Assembly: GCA_003553485.1 (NCBI GenBank)
Contig: PWEJ01000102.1
Span: 1-64,000, forward strand
Direction of reading: 5' to 3'
DNA from: Halanaerobiaceae bacterium
GTDB lineage: Bacteria > Bacillota > Halanaerobiia > Halanaerobiales > Halarsenatibacteraceae
Length of the DNA: 64,000 nucleotides
The stretch's first letter is position 1; the number at the start of each line of letters is the position of its first letter. Made by a program: the position numbers and the translations under genes. The notes under the pieces are model-generated. The model was not told the DNA's origin, searched no databases, and worked only from the letters and a program-made list of their open reading frames with translations. Below are positions 29,076-38,035 of the stretch, piece by piece.

Positions 29076-29354
29076 ATGAAAGATAGAATTCAAAATTGTC
29101 AGCAGCAACGAGAGGAATACAAAAATTTATTGCAATTAGAGGAAGGAGAAGAGGCAACAATAATCAGTTCTCCTGAGCACTGTCTATTGGCCCCGCTGGG
29201 TTTTAGAAGAGGAAAAAGTGTAAAAATAAGGTCTTATCAGCCTTTTCAGGGTCCCGTGGTAGCCGAAATAGAAGGCCGGCAGGTTGCCATTGATAGAGAA
29301 TTAGCCGCAGAAATATTGCTAGAGCCGGAGGTTTCTATTAATGCCGCCGGGTAG
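29076..29354 (+). CDS. feoA: Ferrous iron transport protein A
   Basis: This 92-residue SH3-like protein helps FeoB. The FeoA core is visible from about residue 23: EGEEATIISSPEHCLLAPLGFRRGKSVKIRSYQPFQGPVVAEIEGRQVAIDRELAAEILLE, including the L-G-F-R-G and G-x-x-hydrophobic-A-ID patterns. It has an extra 20-residue N-terminal helix. ATATGGAGGGTTT precedes the ATG. It overlaps feoB by 14 bases, the usual arrangement. Confidence 0.92.
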   Translation: MKDRIQNCQQQREEYKNLLQLEEGEEATIISSPEHCLLAPLGFRRGKSVKIRSYQPFQGPVVAEIEGRQVAIDRELAAEILLEPEVSINAAG

Positions 29355-31086
29355 TTTAGCTAAGGAAGAACAACAGAAAAAAATATTACTCATGGGACCG
29401 CCAAATGTCGGGAAAAGTGTTATTTTTAACAAGTTAACCGGTTTAGATGCCATGATATCTAATTACACCGGAACTACTATAGATTATAAAGAAGGATATA
29501 TTAAAGACCATCCCAATTATCATCTGATAGATGTACCTGGCACCTATACCCTTGATGCTACCAATGAGGCTGAAAAGGTGGCCACAGATATGTTAACTGC
29601 CGGGGCTGATCTGGTAGTAGCTGTTTTAGATGCTAAAAACTTAGAAAGCAGCATATATCTTTTGTTGCAGATTTTAGAGAAAAATTTACCCACCATAGTG
29701 GTAATCAATCGGATTGATATTCTGGCTAAAGAGGGTTTTATTATCAATGAAAGAATTCTCTCAAGCAAGCTGGGGTTGGATGTAATTAAGACGATTGCAA
29801 TTGAAGAAGAGGGATTAAAAAAATTAAAAAATAAAATCAGTGCTCTGTTAAAGGGTGATTGTCAGCAATGTCTGGGAAGTCAGGATTTAACCAGCAGCTG
29901 GGAACTGGCAGAAGAGCTCACTATTGATATCCTAGCCCGAAATAAAAAAGAAAAAAGCAGTCGCGATGATAAAATTGAACAAGTAGGTGATATGCTCTCT
30001 CGCCCCTGGCCCGGGATACCCCTAGCTTTTTTAATTTTAGCGGCAATTTTTGCTCTGGTGGTAGGAATTGGTATGGGGTTAAGGCAGTATATATTATTAC
30101 CCTTATTCACCCAATTTTTATTTCCCCTGATTACTGCCGCCGTCGAATCGGTAATCCCGGCTGGAATATTCCGCAATATTCTAATCGGCGAGTATGGCTT
30201 TTTAATTAAAGGCCTGGAGTGGCCCTTTGCCCTAGTCTTACCCTACGTTATTTCTTTTTATACCGCATTAAGCATCCTGGAAGACGTAGGTTATTTGCCC
30301 CGCCTGGGAGTTTTGCTTGATGGCATATTTAGCAAGATAGGTTTATCAGGTGCTAATATAATTCCTTTGCTATTAGGGTATGGTTGTGCTATTCCGGGCA
30401 TTGCTGCCACTAGAGCAATGCCGACGCAGAAGGAGAGAGTGATGGTCTCTACCATGATCTGTCTGGCTATTCCCTGCATCTCGCAGACCGGGGCTATGAT
30501 CTCTTTATTGGCCGAGGAATCAATTCTGGTAATGCTTTTAACCTTTATGGTTTCCTTTTTAGTATTAATTGCTAATGCCCTGGTTTTGAATCATATTTTA
30601 CCTGGGCAAAAAAATGCCACGGTGGTGGAAATTCCTCCCCTTTTATTTTCGGGACCAAAAATTTTAGCCAAAAAAATCTGGCTCCGGATTAAGACCTATC
30701 TTAAAAGTGGAGCAGTGATGATGATATATGCCATTGCCGGAGCAGCCGTTTTATTTGAGATAGGTCTACTGGAATATGTGGGCAGGTTATTACAGCCTTT
30801 AGTAGAAAGCTGGTTATTACTACCTGCTGAGGCTTCAACTCCTCTAATTTTAGGGATAGTAAGAAGAGAGCTGGCAGTTTTACCTCTATTGGAAATGAAT
30901 CTAACGGGACTGCAGCTTTTTACCGGCGCTCTGGTGGCCTTATTTTATGTTCCCTGTATAGCTGTTTTAGCCATGTTAGCTCGAGAATTCAACCTTAAAT
31001 TAGCTGCTAAAATAACAATATTCACCATAGTATTTTCTTTAATATTTGGTGGTTTGGTAGCGCAGCTAGGTGGTTTGTTTATTTAA
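29341..31086 (+). CDS. feoB: Ferrous iron transport protein B, divergent short form
   Basis: This GTP-gated Fe(II) membrane transporter has 581 residues, shorter than the common 650-770. The N-terminal G domain has G1 GPPNVGKS (19-26), the switch region NYTGTTIDY, G3 DVPG (64-67) and a G4 of NRID instead of NKxD (123-126). The membrane part has the Gate motif GYGCAIPGIAATR (about 345-357) and the C-terminal YVPCIAVLAMLAREF. The second half of the Gate is IPCISQTGAMISLL, where classic FeoB has C-x-A-x-LPVY. It is last in the Fur-box operon. Substrate is probably Fe(II), possibly another metal or a complex. Confidence 0.9.
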   Translation: MPPGSLAKEEQQKKILLMGPPNVGKSVIFNKLTGLDAMISNYTGTTIDYKEGYIKDHPNYHLIDVPGTYTLDATNEAEKVATDMLTAGADLVVAVLDAKNLESSIYLLLQILEKNLPTIVVINRIDILAKEGFIINERILSSKLGLDVIKTIAIEEEGLKKLKNKISALLKGDCQQCLGSQDLTSSWELAEELTIDILARNKKEKSSRDDKIEQVGDMLSRPWPGIPLAFLILAAIFALVVGIGMGLRQYILLPLFTQFLFPLITAAVESVIPAGIFRNILIGEYGFLIKGLEWPFALVLPYVISFYTALSILEDVGYLPRLGVLLDGIFSKIGLSGANIIPLLLGYGCAIPGIAATRAMPTQKERVMVSTMICLAIPCISQTGAMISLLAEESILVMLLTFMVSFLVLIANALVLNHILPGQKNATVVEIPPLLFSGPKILAKKIWLRIKTYLKSGAVMMIYAIAGAAVLFEIGLLEYVGRLLQPLVESWLLLPAEASTPLILGIVRRELAVLPLLEMNLTGLQLFTGALVALFYVPCIAVLAMLAREFNLKLAAKITIFTIVFSLIFGGLVAQLGGLFI

Positions 31087-31125
31087 AGGAATAGACTGAT
31101 ATATAAAGATAATTGGAGGATTAAG

Positions 31126-33432
31126 ATGGAATTAAAAAATAACCTTTTTAGTGATACCGGTTGGGAGATTTATGAGAACACCCTGGAACCAGAGAAGCTA
31201 ATCAATAGAGGCAGCATTTTTATGGTGGGAAATGGATATCTTGGTTATCGAGGTACCTTTGCTGAAGCTGATAAAGATGAATATCAGGCCTGCATAGTCA
31301 GCGATACCTATGATAAAGCCGATGATAAATGGAGGGAACTCTGCAATGTTCCCAATGGTCTGCAGGTTAAATTTTCCCTGGATAATGAACTTTTCTCTAA
31401 TTATGAAGCTGAGCTAAATAATTATCAAAGAAAAATTGATTTTAAAAAAGGAATATTTTCTTATAAGTCTGAGGCCAATATAGCAGGTCAGAATATCAAT
31501 CTCTCTGTTGAAAGGTTTTCCAGTTATGAAAATAAGCACCTTTTAGTGCAAAGACATATTATTGAATTCACTGAAGAGGCTGATTTTTCCTTGGAGCTGG
31601 CCATTGAGGGAGAGCTTTGGAGTTTAAATGGAGATCATTTCAAAGATTATCAGCCTGGAGTTATGGATGAAGGAGAATTGAAATTTTCCACAACAACCCA
31701 GGAAAGAGAAATTGCCATCGAAGTTATACAGGACTATCAGCTTAATCAAAAGCCTCAAGCGGAAAAAATAATTACTAAGGAGCGAAAGGTAGCCAAAGAG
31801 CTAACCTATCAGGTAACAGCAGGTGATAAGTTGGTTTTAGATCTTTTCACTACTATCTATACCAGCAATGATCTTGCCAACCCTAAAAAAGCGGCTCTTG
31901 ATCTAAATCGTCGAGCCCAAAAAAAGGGATTTCAGACTTTAAAGACTGAACAGGTTAAAAGCTGGGCTGAATTATGGGATAAATTTGATATAAAGATAAC
32001 CGGAGATTTAGAAGCCCAGGCTCTATTGAGATTTAATATTTTTCATAATATCATAGCTACCCCGGTTCACAGCGAAAGACTACCTATTGGAGCAAGGGGC
32101 TTATCCTGTCAGGCTTACCAGGGGGCTGCCTTCTGGGATCAGGAAATCTTTAATCTGCCTATGTTCCTCTATTCCTGGCCTGAGGTGGCTAAGAATATAT
32201 TATTGTATAGATATCATACTCTGCCTGCTGCTAGAGAAAAAGCTGAAAGACTGGGTTTTAAGGGAGCCTATTATGCCTGGATAAGCGGCAAGACAGGGGA
32301 AGAATTATGTCCTGATTTCTTTTTTGAAGATGTCTTGACAGGCAGAAAAATCAGGAACCACTTCAATGACTGGCAGATTCATGTTTCTCCAGATATTGCT
32401 TATACAGTCTGGAAGTACTATCAGGTAACAGGAGATTGGGATTTTATCGTGGATTATGGGGCAGAGATAATCTTTTCTGTAGCCCGCTTTTTATATTCTC
32501 GAGCTTATTATAATCCCGGTGAAGAGAGATATGAGTTTTTGAAGTTATTAGGTCCCGATGAATATCATGAAAATGTCGACAATAATTATTTCACTAATTA
32601 TCAGGCTAAACATGTCCTGGATAAAGCCTGTAAATTGTATCAGCGCCTGGAAGAAGAGAATCTCGAGCAACTAACAGAGCTAAAAAATAAAATCTCTTTA
32701 AGCTCAGAGGAAGTTGAAACCTGGGCTGAGATGGCTGATAAAATATATTTATTCCAACCTGACCCTGAGTCAAAATTGATACCTCAATTTGCAGGTTACT
32801 TTGCTTTAGAAGATGTAATTCCCGAGGTGTTAGAGGAGAGATTGCAGGACCCCAGAGAATACTGGGGCTGGCCCATTGGAGTTGCCGTTCATACTCAGGT
32901 AATTAAGCAGGCTGATTTAATCCAGCTTTTTGTCCTCCATGATGATTTTAGAGAAGAGGTCATAAAGGCCAACTATGATTATTATGAACCCCGGACTGAA
33001 CATGGCTCTTCTTTAAGTCCTTCGGCCTATGCATTGATAGCCTGTAAAATAGGATATCAGGAACAGGCTTATAAAAATTTTCTTAAATCCTGCAGTGTTG
33101 ACTTGTATAGTACTAATAAAGCTATCAGTGGAGGCACTTTTATCGGGGGGATTCATACAGCAGCCTGTGGAGCAGCCTGGCAGATGATAGTCCAGGGTTT
33201 TGCTGGTTTTAAATATCAGGATCGGCAAATTATCTTTGATCCTCTTTTACCGGAAAAATGGCAGGCAGTAGAATTTAATTTAGTGGTTAAAGGCAACAAA
33301 TTTAAGGTTAAGCTAACAAAAAATGACCTCAATATCAGAGCAGAGCAGAGCAATAAATCTCCCCAGGACTTTGCTGTTTTTGCTAATGAATTTTCCCTGG
33401 CTCCTGGAGACCATAGGAGAGTTAATCTATAA
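31126..33432 (+). CDS. Glycoside hydrolase family 65 disaccharide phosphorylase
   Basis: This inverting phosphorylase has 768 residues with no signal peptide, so it is cytoplasmic. It has the N-terminal beta-sandwich (INRGSIFMVGNGYLGYRGTFAEAD), a linker, and the (alpha/alpha)6 barrel with FWDQEIFNLPMFLYS, the general acid Glu in LLGPDEYHENVDNN (Glu about 479), EHGSSLSPSAYALIA, and GGIHTAACGAAWQ. The family cleaves trehalose, maltose, kojibiose or nigerose with phosphate to give beta-glucose-1-phosphate. No phosphoglucomutase or sugar transporter is adjacent, so the substrate is open; trehalose would fit a salt-stressed cell. TTGGAGGAT precedes the ATG. Confidence 0.92.
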   Translation: MELKNNLFSDTGWEIYENTLEPEKLINRGSIFMVGNGYLGYRGTFAEADKDEYQACIVSDTYDKADDKWRELCNVPNGLQVKFSLDNELFSNYEAELNNYQRKIDFKKGIFSYKSEANIAGQNINLSVERFSSYENKHLLVQRHIIEFTEEADFSLELAIEGELWSLNGDHFKDYQPGVMDEGELKFSTTTQEREIAIEVIQDYQLNQKPQAEKIITKERKVAKELTYQVTAGDKLVLDLFTTIYTSNDLANPKKAALDLNRRAQKKGFQTLKTEQVKSWAELWDKFDIKITGDLEAQALLRFNIFHNIIATPVHSERLPIGARGLSCQAYQGAAFWDQEIFNLPMFLYSWPEVAKNILLYRYHTLPAAREKAERLGFKGAYYAWISGKTGEELCPDFFFEDVLTGRKIRNHFNDWQIHVSPDIAYTVWKYYQVTGDWDFIVDYGAEIIFSVARFLYSRAYYNPGEERYEFLKLLGPDEYHENVDNNYFTNYQAKHVLDKACKLYQRLEEENLEQLTELKNKISLSSEEVETWAEMADKIYLFQPDPESKLIPQFAGYFALEDVIPEVLEERLQDPREYWGWPIGVAVHTQVIKQADLIQLFVLHDDFREEVIKANYDYYEPRTEHGSSLSPSAYALIACKIGYQEQAYKNFLKSCSVDLYSTNKAISGGTFIGGIHTAACGAAWQMIVQGFAGFKYQDRQIIFDPLLPEKWQAVEFNLVVKGNKFKVKLTKNDLNIRAEQSNKSPQDFAVFANEFSLAPGDHRRVNL

Positions 33433-33480
33433 AGAAATTGTTTAAATTCACAGGAAATTATTCAATCTAGCTAATTTAAA

Positions 33481-33517
33481 AAACCTTCCGGCAGTCTAAT
33501 AGCTTTCCGGAAGGTTT
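33481..33517. terminator. Bidirectional terminator
   Basis: AAACCTTCCGG (33481-33491) and CCGGAAGGTTT (33507-33517) form an 11-bp stem with A and T runs on the two sides. It separates the GH65 gene (+) and the betaine transporter operon (-), which converge here. Confidence 0.92.
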
Positions 33518-33522
33518 TATTA

Positions 33523-34365
33523 TTATTCTTCTCTAAATAATCTATCCAGGATAATGGCCAGGATTACCACTCCAAGACCGGCTTCAAAACCCAGCCCCAC
33601 ATCAACAGTTGAAAGTGACCTTAAAACAGGTTCTCCTAAACCACCTGCTCCTATCATGGCGGCAATAACTACCATTGAAAGTGACATCATGATGCACTGA
33701 TTGACTCCCATCAAAATTGAAGGCAAAGCCCCGGGAAGTTCTACTTTGGTTAACATCTGCCACCAGTTGCTACCAAAGGCCTGACCAGCTTCGATTAATT
33801 CATCAGGGACCTGTTTGATACCCAGGTAAGTGAGCCTGACCGGGGGGACCATTGCGAAGACAACAGTGGCGATGACTCCAGGTACTGTCCCCAGGCCAAA
33901 AAACATCAGGGCAGGAATTAAATATACAAAGGGCGGGATGGTCTGCATTAAATCCAAAATAGGTCTGGTAATTAAATGGACGATCTTACTATGGGCTTTA
34001 ACTATCCCCAGGGGAATTCCCAGCACTAAAGCCACCAGCACTGAGGTTAAAATAGAAGCGATGGTAACTATAAATTCTTCCCATAATCCCATGTTAAAAA
34101 CCAGCATCAATCCGAACAGACTGAAAATAGCCAGTTCTTTGCCCCGGACCTTTGCTGCAATTAAGGTTATTATTAACATGAAAATCAGGGGAGGAAATAA
34201 AAACAAAAAACCTTCAAAGCTTTCGATCATGGTTCCAATTATTTCTGAAATAGCCCCTAAAACTTCTCCGAAATTGGCTATTAAAAAATCAACAAAATTC
34301 TCTATCCAGTCCCCAACTGGAATCCCGATATTGATAAATTCTTCAATCTCTGAAATTACCTCCAT
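33523..34365 (-). CDS. Glycine betaine/proline ABC transporter, permease
   Basis: This ProW/OpuAB-type inner-membrane permease has about 280 residues from the ATG at 34365, preceded by AAGGAGGAAGC. Several transmembrane segments are visible. The binding-protein-dependent transport loop is present (GQAFGSNWWQMLTKVELPGALPSILMGVNQ, an EAA-type motif), as is the preceding KAHSKIVHLITRPILDLMQTIPPFVYLIPALMFFGLG run typical of OpuAB. It is the last gene of the ATPase-binding protein-permease operon, separated from the binding-protein gene by a stable stem-loop. Its role is uptake of compatible solute under high salt. Confidence 0.94.
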   Translation of the reverse strand: MEVISEIEEFINIGIPVGDWIENFVDFLIANFGEVLGAISEIIGTMIESFEGFLFLFPPLIFMLIITLIAAKVRGKELAIFSLFGLMLVFNMGLWEEFIVTIASILTSVLVALVLGIPLGIVKAHSKIVHLITRPILDLMQTIPPFVYLIPALMFFGLGTVPGVIATVVFAMVPPVRLTYLGIKQVPDELIEAGQAFGSNWWQMLTKVELPGALPSILMGVNQCIMMSLSMVVIAAMIGAGGLGEPVLRSLSTVDVGLGFEAGLGVVILAIILDRLFREE

Positions 34366-34437
34366 AAATGCTTCCTCCTTGTTTTGCAAAAGTAATAATG
34401 AAATATATTATTATAGCAAAAATTATATTATAAAGAT

Positions 34438-34470
34438 AATCAGGTAGCAGCTAAGCTCTGCTACCTGATT
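34438..34470 (-). terminator. Intercistronic stem-loop between binding protein and permease genes
   Basis: A perfect 13-bp inverted repeat with arms AATCAGGTAGCAG and CTGCTACCTGATT and a 7-base loop lies after the binding-protein gene. No T run follows in the transcribed (-) direction, so it more likely stabilises the upstream mRNA or gives partial read-through, favouring excess binding protein. Confidence 0.7.
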
Positions 34471-34522
34471 AATCTCTCTCCAATTAATCTCTATTAATAA
34501 TTCTTTAATTAAGACGCTGTCC

Positions 34523-35464
34523 TTACAGGCTTTCCTGCAGAACTTCTAGGGCATCTTCTTCACCATCAGCTGTAGTAACATCCTCTAACCAAAACTCTAT
34601 CTCTTCAAGATTTTCTGCCACCCATTCCTCAGCGACTTCATCTGCATCTCTACCTTCATGACCATATTCTAAAATCCATTCATCCTGCCACTCTGTTTCA
34701 ACGACTATTTGCGACATTAATTGATAAACGTTAGGTTGCTCTTCGGCATAACCTTCTCTCATAGCTGTATCCACTCTATCAGCTTCACCCCAGATGTTTT
34801 CGGGATCTTCCAGGGGTTTGATGTCATAAAGAACATTCATATAATGAGGTTCCCAGCCGTGGAAAGCTATCCATTCTTCATTGGCTGTCTGCCTCTCCAC
34901 CTCAGTTAGCATACCTGCTTCACTACTTTCAATTAATTCCCAATCAGCTAGATCATAGGTGCTGTCTTCTTTAGCTTCCTGGATTAGCTGATTGCCGTCA
35001 TTACCTGGTTCAAGACCATAATATTCATAGTCAAACTCCTCAGCATAGTCGCTTAAATCGTCCATGGACTGAACTCCGGCTTCATAAACATATTCAGGCA
35101 CATAAGTAGTGTAAAGAGCTTCCTCTAAATTGGTGGTGATTATCTCTATGGTCCCCTCTTCTTCATGAGGAGTGAAAGTTACTTCCATGGTAGGCAGCCA
35201 AACTCCCATAAAGAGGTCAATATCACCGGCACTCATTCCCTGGAAAATAACCTCCTGGCCGGCAGCAGTAACATCGGTTTCATACCCTAATTCTTCTAAA
35301 ATAGTCCGAGCAACTTCAGTTTTTACTGTGACACCAGGCCACTCAACTCGACCAAATTCGATGGTTTCCTCTGCTTGAATTTCACTGCTATTGAGGAAAG
35401 GACCAAAACCAGTAAAGACTAAAGCTAAGGCGAGAAAAGAAATTAATAAAGTTTTTTTCCGCAT
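34523..35464 (-). CDS. Glycine betaine ABC transporter, substrate-binding protein
   Basis: This 313-residue ProX/OpuAC-type binding protein has a Sec signal peptide (RKKTLLISFLALALVFTGFGPFL, cleavage near IQAEE). No lipobox Cys is present. The mature part begins FGRVEWPGVTVKTEVARTILEELGY, and has GVWLPTMEVTFTP, DWELIESSEAGMLTEV and WIAFHGWEPHYMNV, which hold the aromatic residues that box quaternary ammonium ligands. The mature protein is extremely rich in Glu/Asp, as in extracytoplasmic proteins of halophiles. AAGGAGGTTTTTG precedes the ATG. Confidence 0.94.
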   Translation of the reverse strand: MRKKTLLISFLALALVFTGFGPFLNSSEIQAEETIEFGRVEWPGVTVKTEVARTILEELGYETDVTAAGQEVIFQGMSAGDIDLFMGVWLPTMEVTFTPHEEEGTIEIITTNLEEALYTTYVPEYVYEAGVQSMDDLSDYAEEFDYEYYGLEPGNDGNQLIQEAKEDSTYDLADWELIESSEAGMLTEVERQTANEEWIAFHGWEPHYMNVLYDIKPLEDPENIWGEADRVDTAMREGYAEEQPNVYQLMSQIVVETEWQDEWILEYGHEGRDADEVAEEWVAENLEEIEFWLEDVTTADGEEDALEVLQESL

Positions 35465-35541
35465 AACAAAAACCTCCTTTTGTTTTTGTCCAGCAGTCTG
35501 CCAATTTTCCGGTCAGAGCTGCTAATTTATAAAAAGCAAAT

Positions 35542-36741
35542 TTAATCTTTAACCTGTTCATCCGGCTCACTGGCTAAGTTAGCAATGACATTTGTCTTGA
35601 CAATGACTCCAATTAGTTTTTGTTCTTCCCCTACTACGGGAAGCGGTGTATCAAGATCAGCCAGGCGAGCAAATAACTCATCAATAGTTGTCTGGGGGTC
35701 AATCTCTGGTACCTGGCGACAATACTTTTTAACATCTCTAGCATTATCGTCCAGCATATCCTTCACATCATCAATTAATAGTATGCCCTGATATCTTCTT
35801 TCTCTATCCACCACAAAAATACTGGTTAAACCTTCCTCATTCATTTTATGGAGAGCCGTCTTAGGTCCTTGATTTTCGTATAATAGTGCTAAAGGTTTAC
35901 TCATGATATCTTCAGCTGTCAGAACCCTTGAGCGATTAACGTCCTGAACAAATTCAGCCACATAATCATTTTCAGCTCTGGTTAGTATTTCTTCATGATC
36001 ACCCAGTTGCACTATTTCTCCATCTTTCATAATAGCTATCCTATCACCTAACTTTAAGGCTTCATCTAAATCATGGGTAATAAAGACGATGGTTCTATCA
36101 ATATCTTCATAAAGTTCTAATAGTTGATCCTGCATATCTTTTTTGATTAGGGGGTCCAGGGCGCTAAAGGGTTCATCCATAAGCATGATATCAGTTTCTA
36201 CGGCTAAAGCCCTTGCTAAACCCACTCGCTGTTGCATTCCTCCACTTAACTGGTCTGGTTTTTGCTCCTCATAGCCCTCTAAACCTACCATAGCCAGGGC
36301 CTGCCTGGATTTTTCTCGCCGTTTTTCTTTTGACATCCCATCTATTTCAAGCCCAAATTCCGTATTTTCTAAGACAGTCCTATAGGGGAAGAGGGCAAAG
36401 TTTTGAAATACCATGCCAAATTTTTGCCGGCGGTAATGGATTAACTCTTTTTTATTTAGATCCATAATACTATCGCCATCTATTAATATATCTCCCCGGG
36501 TTGGTTCAATTAATCGATTTAAACAGCGCAGGAGAGTGGACTTACCGCTACCTGATAAACCCATGATAACAAATATTTCACCTTCCCTGACAGAAAAATC
36601 AACATTTCTTACCCCGACTGTGTTATCAGATTTAGCTAATATTTCATCTTTACTGAACCCCTCATCAATTAACTCAATACCTTCCTGGGGCCGGGGGCCG
36701 AAAACTTTGCTGAGATTTTTAACTTCTATCTTATTTTTCAT
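35542..36741 (-). CDS. Glycine betaine ABC transporter, ATP-binding protein with CBS domains
   Basis: This ProV/OpuAA-type ATPase has about 399 residues. The nucleotide domain has Walker A GLSGSGKST, the Q-loop MVFQNFALFPYRTV, signature LSGGMQQRVGLARALA, and Walker B ILMLMDEPFSALDPL-type DIMLMDEPFSALDPL. The C-terminal third holds two CBS domains (TAEDIMSKPLALL...; a second after DDNARDVKKY), which in OpuA-type transporters sense ionic strength. The ATG at 36741 has GAGGAGGAAAATTC upstream; an upstream in-frame ATG lacks a ribosome site. It is first in the operon, divergent from the DUF389 gene. Confidence 0.94.
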   Translation of the reverse strand: MKNKIEVKNLSKVFGPRPQEGIELIDEGFSKDEILAKSDNTVGVRNVDFSVREGEIFVIMGLSGSGKSTLLRCLNRLIEPTRGDILIDGDSIMDLNKKELIHYRRQKFGMVFQNFALFPYRTVLENTEFGLEIDGMSKEKRREKSRQALAMVGLEGYEEQKPDQLSGGMQQRVGLARALAVETDIMLMDEPFSALDPLIKKDMQDQLLELYEDIDRTIVFITHDLDEALKLGDRIAIMKDGEIVQLGDHEEILTRAENDYVAEFVQDVNRSRVLTAEDIMSKPLALLYENQGPKTALHKMNEEGLTSIFVVDRERRYQGILLIDDVKDMLDDNARDVKKYCRQVPEIDPQTTIDELFARLADLDTPLPVVGEEQKLIGVIVKTNVIANLASEPDEQVKD

Positions 36742-36991
36742 TATTGAATTTTCCTCCTCCTCAAAACAAAAAAGGCTTAGACAGATGCTCATCTTAATTG
36801 ATGTAAAGCCAGGATCAATTAACTGAACATACTACCTAAACCTTTTTAAGAATTCATTTTTTCTGACCATGCTAAATAATAACAAAATAACAGGGGCTTG
36901 TCAAATCAGAGTGATAAATGCAGGTAATTGGTGTTTTCCAGGCAGGAAAAAGCCCCTTTTTGCAGAAACCTTTTATAAGGGGGAAGAGAGA

Positions 36992-38017
36992 TTGCTGAGA
37001 AAAATAGAAATTGTCATTCCCATTACAGAGGATGAGAAACTGCAGGAAATATTAATGGATTATAAAATATTAGACCAATACCGGGTCTCTCTGTTAGAGG
37101 ATAGGTATTTATATCTGATTACCCTTAAGGTTGAAGATAGTGGACCCCTATTGGATCAAATGGAAAAAAAGCTGGCCTTTGCTGAGGGTTTTAGATTGAA
37201 TTTATTAGCAGTTGAAGCTACTCTGCCTGAACCAGAAACCACTGAATCTGATGGTGATGAGGAAGAAAAGGAGAGCTTGTCAGAGAACCAGAATAATCAG
37301 AGCAATAATAAAGTGAGTCTTTCCAGGCAGGAGCTTTATAATGATGTAGGAGCTTCAGTTGAATTAAATAGAAATTATTTAATAATGTGTTTTTTGTCAG
37401 CAATAGTGGCCAGCAGCGGAGTGCTGCAGGGCAATGTAGCAGTCATAATTGGAGCAATGGTTATTGCCCCTCTTTTAGGCCCTAATGTGGGTTTATCCCT
37501 GGCAGCTACTTTAGGAGATATTGAATTGGGTCGAAAGGCCCTTAAGGCCAGTTTGCTGGGAGTTGCAGTATCTTTAATCATAGCCTTCTTGATTGGTTTA
37601 TTCCTGCAGCCAACCAGCTGGTCAGCTGAAGTCTTAAATAGAACAACTTTAAGCTGGGGAGATATAGCTTTAGGTCTGGCCTCAGGAAGTGCAGGGACCC
37701 TGGCCTTTACCACTGGAGCAGCTAATGCTGTAATTGGGGTAATGATAGCTGTAGCTTTAATGCCACCTTTAGTTGTTATTGGTCTTTTAGCTGGAGCAGG
37801 TGAGCTGGTTCTGGCAGGAGGAGCTTCGCTGTTATTTTTAGCTAATATTATCTGCGTTAATCTCTCCGGGGTCTTGACTTTTTTATTACAGGGCATCCGT
37901 CCTCTGAACTGGTGGGAGGAGAAGAAAGCCAAAAAATTGAGACGTTATAGCTTGATTTTGTGGTTAGGTCTATTGATGCTCTTGATTTTTATTTTACATT
38001 TAGCTAATTTTCTTTAA
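36992..38017 (+). CDS. DUF389 (TIGR00341) membrane protein
   Basis: About 341 residues from a TTG preceded by AAGGGGGAAGAGAG. The protein then begins LRKIEIVIPITEDEKLQEIL, the usual start of the family, so the longer upstream frame is rejected. A cytoplasmic ferredoxin-like N-terminal part and an acidic linker (ESDGDEEEKESLSEN) precede about seven membrane segments. These carry the family core: ASSGVLQGNVAVIIGAMVIAPLLGPNVGLSLA and GSAGTLAFTTGAANAVIGVMIAVALMPPLVVIGLL. Function is unknown in the family. Confidence 0.87.
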   Translation: MLRKIEIVIPITEDEKLQEILMDYKILDQYRVSLLEDRYLYLITLKVEDSGPLLDQMEKKLAFAEGFRLNLLAVEATLPEPETTESDGDEEEKESLSENQNNQSNNKVSLSRQELYNDVGASVELNRNYLIMCFLSAIVASSGVLQGNVAVIIGAMVIAPLLGPNVGLSLAATLGDIELGRKALKASLLGVAVSLIIAFLIGLFLQPTSWSAEVLNRTTLSWGDIALGLASGSAGTLAFTTGAANAVIGVMIAVALMPPLVVIGLLAGAGELVLAGGASLLFLANIICVNLSGVLTFLLQGIRPLNWWEEKKAKKLRRYSLILWLGLLMLLIFILHLANFL

Positions 38018-38035
38018 TAGAGGAGTTATATTCAG

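Noticed and set aside
29341-31086. feoB as a truncated pseudogene because of its short length
   Set aside because: All G motifs, both Gate regions and the C-terminal helices are present in one frame; it is a short form, not a fragment.
33830-34447. Frame of 205 codons antisense to the betaine permease
   Set aside because: It is rich in Lys/Ile/Thr with no family features, while the opposite strand encodes a clear ProW-type permease.
37375-37932. Frame of 185 codons antisense to the DUF389 gene
   Set aside because: It mirrors the conserved membrane segments of the + strand gene and has no start signal.
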